Shown here one piece after another: positions 11,271 through 12,428 of a DNA stretch of 12,428 nucleotides. Under the pieces are notes generated by a model. The model was given only the letters and a program-made list of their open reading frames with translations, was not told where the DNA came from and made no database searches. The position numbers were made by a program, and so were the translations under genes. Source of the DNA: Flavobacteriales bacterium (GTDB lineage: Bacteria; Bacteroidota; Bacteroidia; UBA10329); contig DMRV01000356.1 of the NCBI GenBank assembly GCA_003456455.1, positions 1 through 12,428 on the forward strand. Reading direction: 5' to 3'. Each line of letters opens with the position of its first letter. The first letter of the stretch is position 1.

Positions 11271-12428
11271 TTATCTCATCATCACTTTTTCAAAAGCCTC
11301 TACAAAATCAGTAGGGGTAATACGCACATATTTGAAGAAGGATGCTTCTGTCGTGTGGGCTGTGAGGAGCATTATATACTGAGGCGGTAGTCCTTTATTG
11401 TAAAGTATAGTTGCGAACGATCTGCGTCCTGTATGAGTGGTAAGTAGTTCCCATCTCATCTTCTCCATATCTATTCTCTGCCTTCCTTTCTGTTCCGTGT
11501 AATATTCCACTTTTTGTAACTGTTCACACCTCTGACCGATTTTCTTGAGTTCTCGGTTCATTTCTTGATTAGTATATGGCTTCGGAAATCCTCTATCAGA
11601 GTCACGGTATTTGTCAAGTAGATACTTCAAGCGTTCATCAATAACTGGAAGAGTTACAGGTTTTGCAGTTTTCTGTGTGCGAATCTGTATGTATGTTTTC
11701 TCTCTTTTCCTGATAATATGTTTATGGTTAAGCTCAGATACATCACCATACCGAAGACCAGTACAGCACTCTATAACGAAACAATCTCTGACTCTTTCTA
11801 ATCTTGGTGAGTGGGAAAGGTCAAGTTGGAATACCTCATCTATTTCTTCATTACTGAGTGCGATAGCAAACGCTGGTTCCTCACTGATTTTTCTGAATTG
11901 CTTCTTTGTGTGTGTGGTATTATCGGTGATACCAACTTCCAGTGCATCATTCAGTACTTTTTTGAGATTTCCTATATGCTTGTTCACATTGGAGGGCTTG
12001 TACTCTAAATCGTCCAACATCCAATCAAGCCAACGATGGTAGAAGTCAATATCTATACTATTGAATGTAATTCTCTTCCCATCGAACACTTCAAACTCCC
12101 TCAATACTCGTCTGGTTTGCTTGTACTTGGTAAGTGTGGTGTTGCCTGTGGTTCGTGAGCCATTGTTCAGCATATCTTTTTCCCTTCGTTCCAGACACTG
12201 CTCGAAGAACTCAAAGAAGGTCAGTTTTTTTTGAGGTTCAACTCGTTTGAGTTCAACGTTCAGAAGTCGCTCCAATGTTTCAGGATCGGGTGCAAGTTTT
12301 TCGTTCAGCAAGAAAAGATCGAACACGTCTCTTGCAGCGGTTTCAATCTCCCTAAGTTTCTTGTGTTTGATAAGGGCTTTAGGAGAACCAGGTTTGAAAT
12401 ATTCTCGCCCTGATTTTGTCGACTTCTT
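11271..12428 (-). CDS. Tyrosine recombinase/integrase, 5' end off the window (385 aa visible)
   Basis: The frame is open without a stop to the window edge, so the gene starts outside. An internal GTG at 12326 is not the start, because 34 more codons read in frame before it. Counting from the edge, the middle part (from about LTFFEFFEQCLERREKDML) is the SAM-like core-binding domain, with what is probably the end of an arm-binding domain before it. The catalytic domain has all active-site residues: Arg226 (TGLRYGD), Lys253 (RTQKTAK), His332 and Arg335 (HTGRRSF), His358 (LLTAHT) and the nucleophile Tyr367 (FFKYVRI). Such enzymes integrate and excise mobile elements through a 3'-phosphotyrosine link. 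The context, with an excisionase-like and a replication-like gene downstream, fits an integrative element. The target site is not visible. Confidence 0.95.
   Translation of the reverse strand, partial: KKSTKSGREYFKPGSPKALIKHKKLREIETAARDVFDLFLLNEKLAPDPETLERLLNVELKRVEPQKKLTFFEFFEQCLERREKDMLNNGSRTTGNTTLTKYKQTRRVLREFEVFDGKRITFNSIDIDFYHRWLDWMLDDLEYKPSNVNKHIGNLKKVLNDALEVGITDNTTHTKKQFRKISEEPAFAIALSNEEIDEVFQLDLSHSPRLERVRDCFVIECCTGLRYGDVSELNHKHIIRKREKTYIQIRTQKTAKPVTLPVIDERLKYLLDKYRDSDRGFPKPYTNQEMNRELKKIGQRCEQLQKVEYYTEQKGRQRIDMEKMRWELLTTHTGRRSFATILYNKGLPPQYIMLLTAHTTEASFFKYVRITPTDFVEAFEKVMMR

Noticed and set aside
11271..12326. Integrase starting at GTG 12326
   Set aside because: The same frame runs on for 34 codons to the window edge, so the true start is outside and the gene is partial.
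11920..12428. tRNA attachment site near the integrase
   Set aside because: I looked for tRNA-like arms on both strands of the visible end and found none. The attachment site is probably outside the window.

Overview
The window looks like an accessory region of a Bacteroidota chromosome, probably Cytophagales-like. The signs are a type IX secretion (T9SS) C-terminal signal remnant, signal peptides ending in Ala-x-Gln or a similar Gln, a DUF4468 protein, promoter-like elements close to the phylum pattern (TTG, about 20 nt, TAnnTTTG), and a tyrosine recombinase of the Bacteroidota mobile-element kind. I see no tRNA, rRNA, CRISPR array or housekeeping gene.

Left part (1-3781): a frameshifted remnant of a T9SS-exported protein, then an unrecognised exported protein (634-1779) between two related, diverged intergenic repeats. 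Next, on the minus strand, come a small exported protein made of VDSFED repeats (2236-2505) and a stand-alone BLUF blue-light sensor (2612-3061). A doubtful small membrane ORF (3206-3562) runs into a repeat element that also occurs at about 2079.

Middle part (3782-8093): the N-terminal fragment of an HNH-endonuclease-family protein, ended by a terminator hairpin over its stop codon, and a small exported protein on the minus strand. After these comes a compact plus-strand operon: a PD-(D/E)XK-like nuclease (4735-6060), a membrane protein with an EF-hand/TerB-like acidic loop and a TM2-like segment (6050-6928), a six-helix voltage-gated K+ channel (6903-7622), and a DoxX-like membrane protein (7635-8093). 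The first three genes overlap. The HNH fragment and the operon share a 34-nt promoter-like 5' flank and a 20-nt 3' element. The 3' element recurs after the DoxX-like gene. This bracketing looks modular, and I regard the operon as the best candidate for an undescribed system, perhaps defence-related.

Right part (8262-12428): a DUF4468 secreted protein and a small lipoprotein on the plus strand, converging with a minus-strand mobile-element module. That module has a tyrosine recombinase cut by the window edge, a MerR/excisionase-like HTH protein, and a 457-residue protein combining a winged-helix-like N-terminus with motifs resembling a family A polymerase palm. It gives the region a plausible means of movement. 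Neither attachment site is visible.
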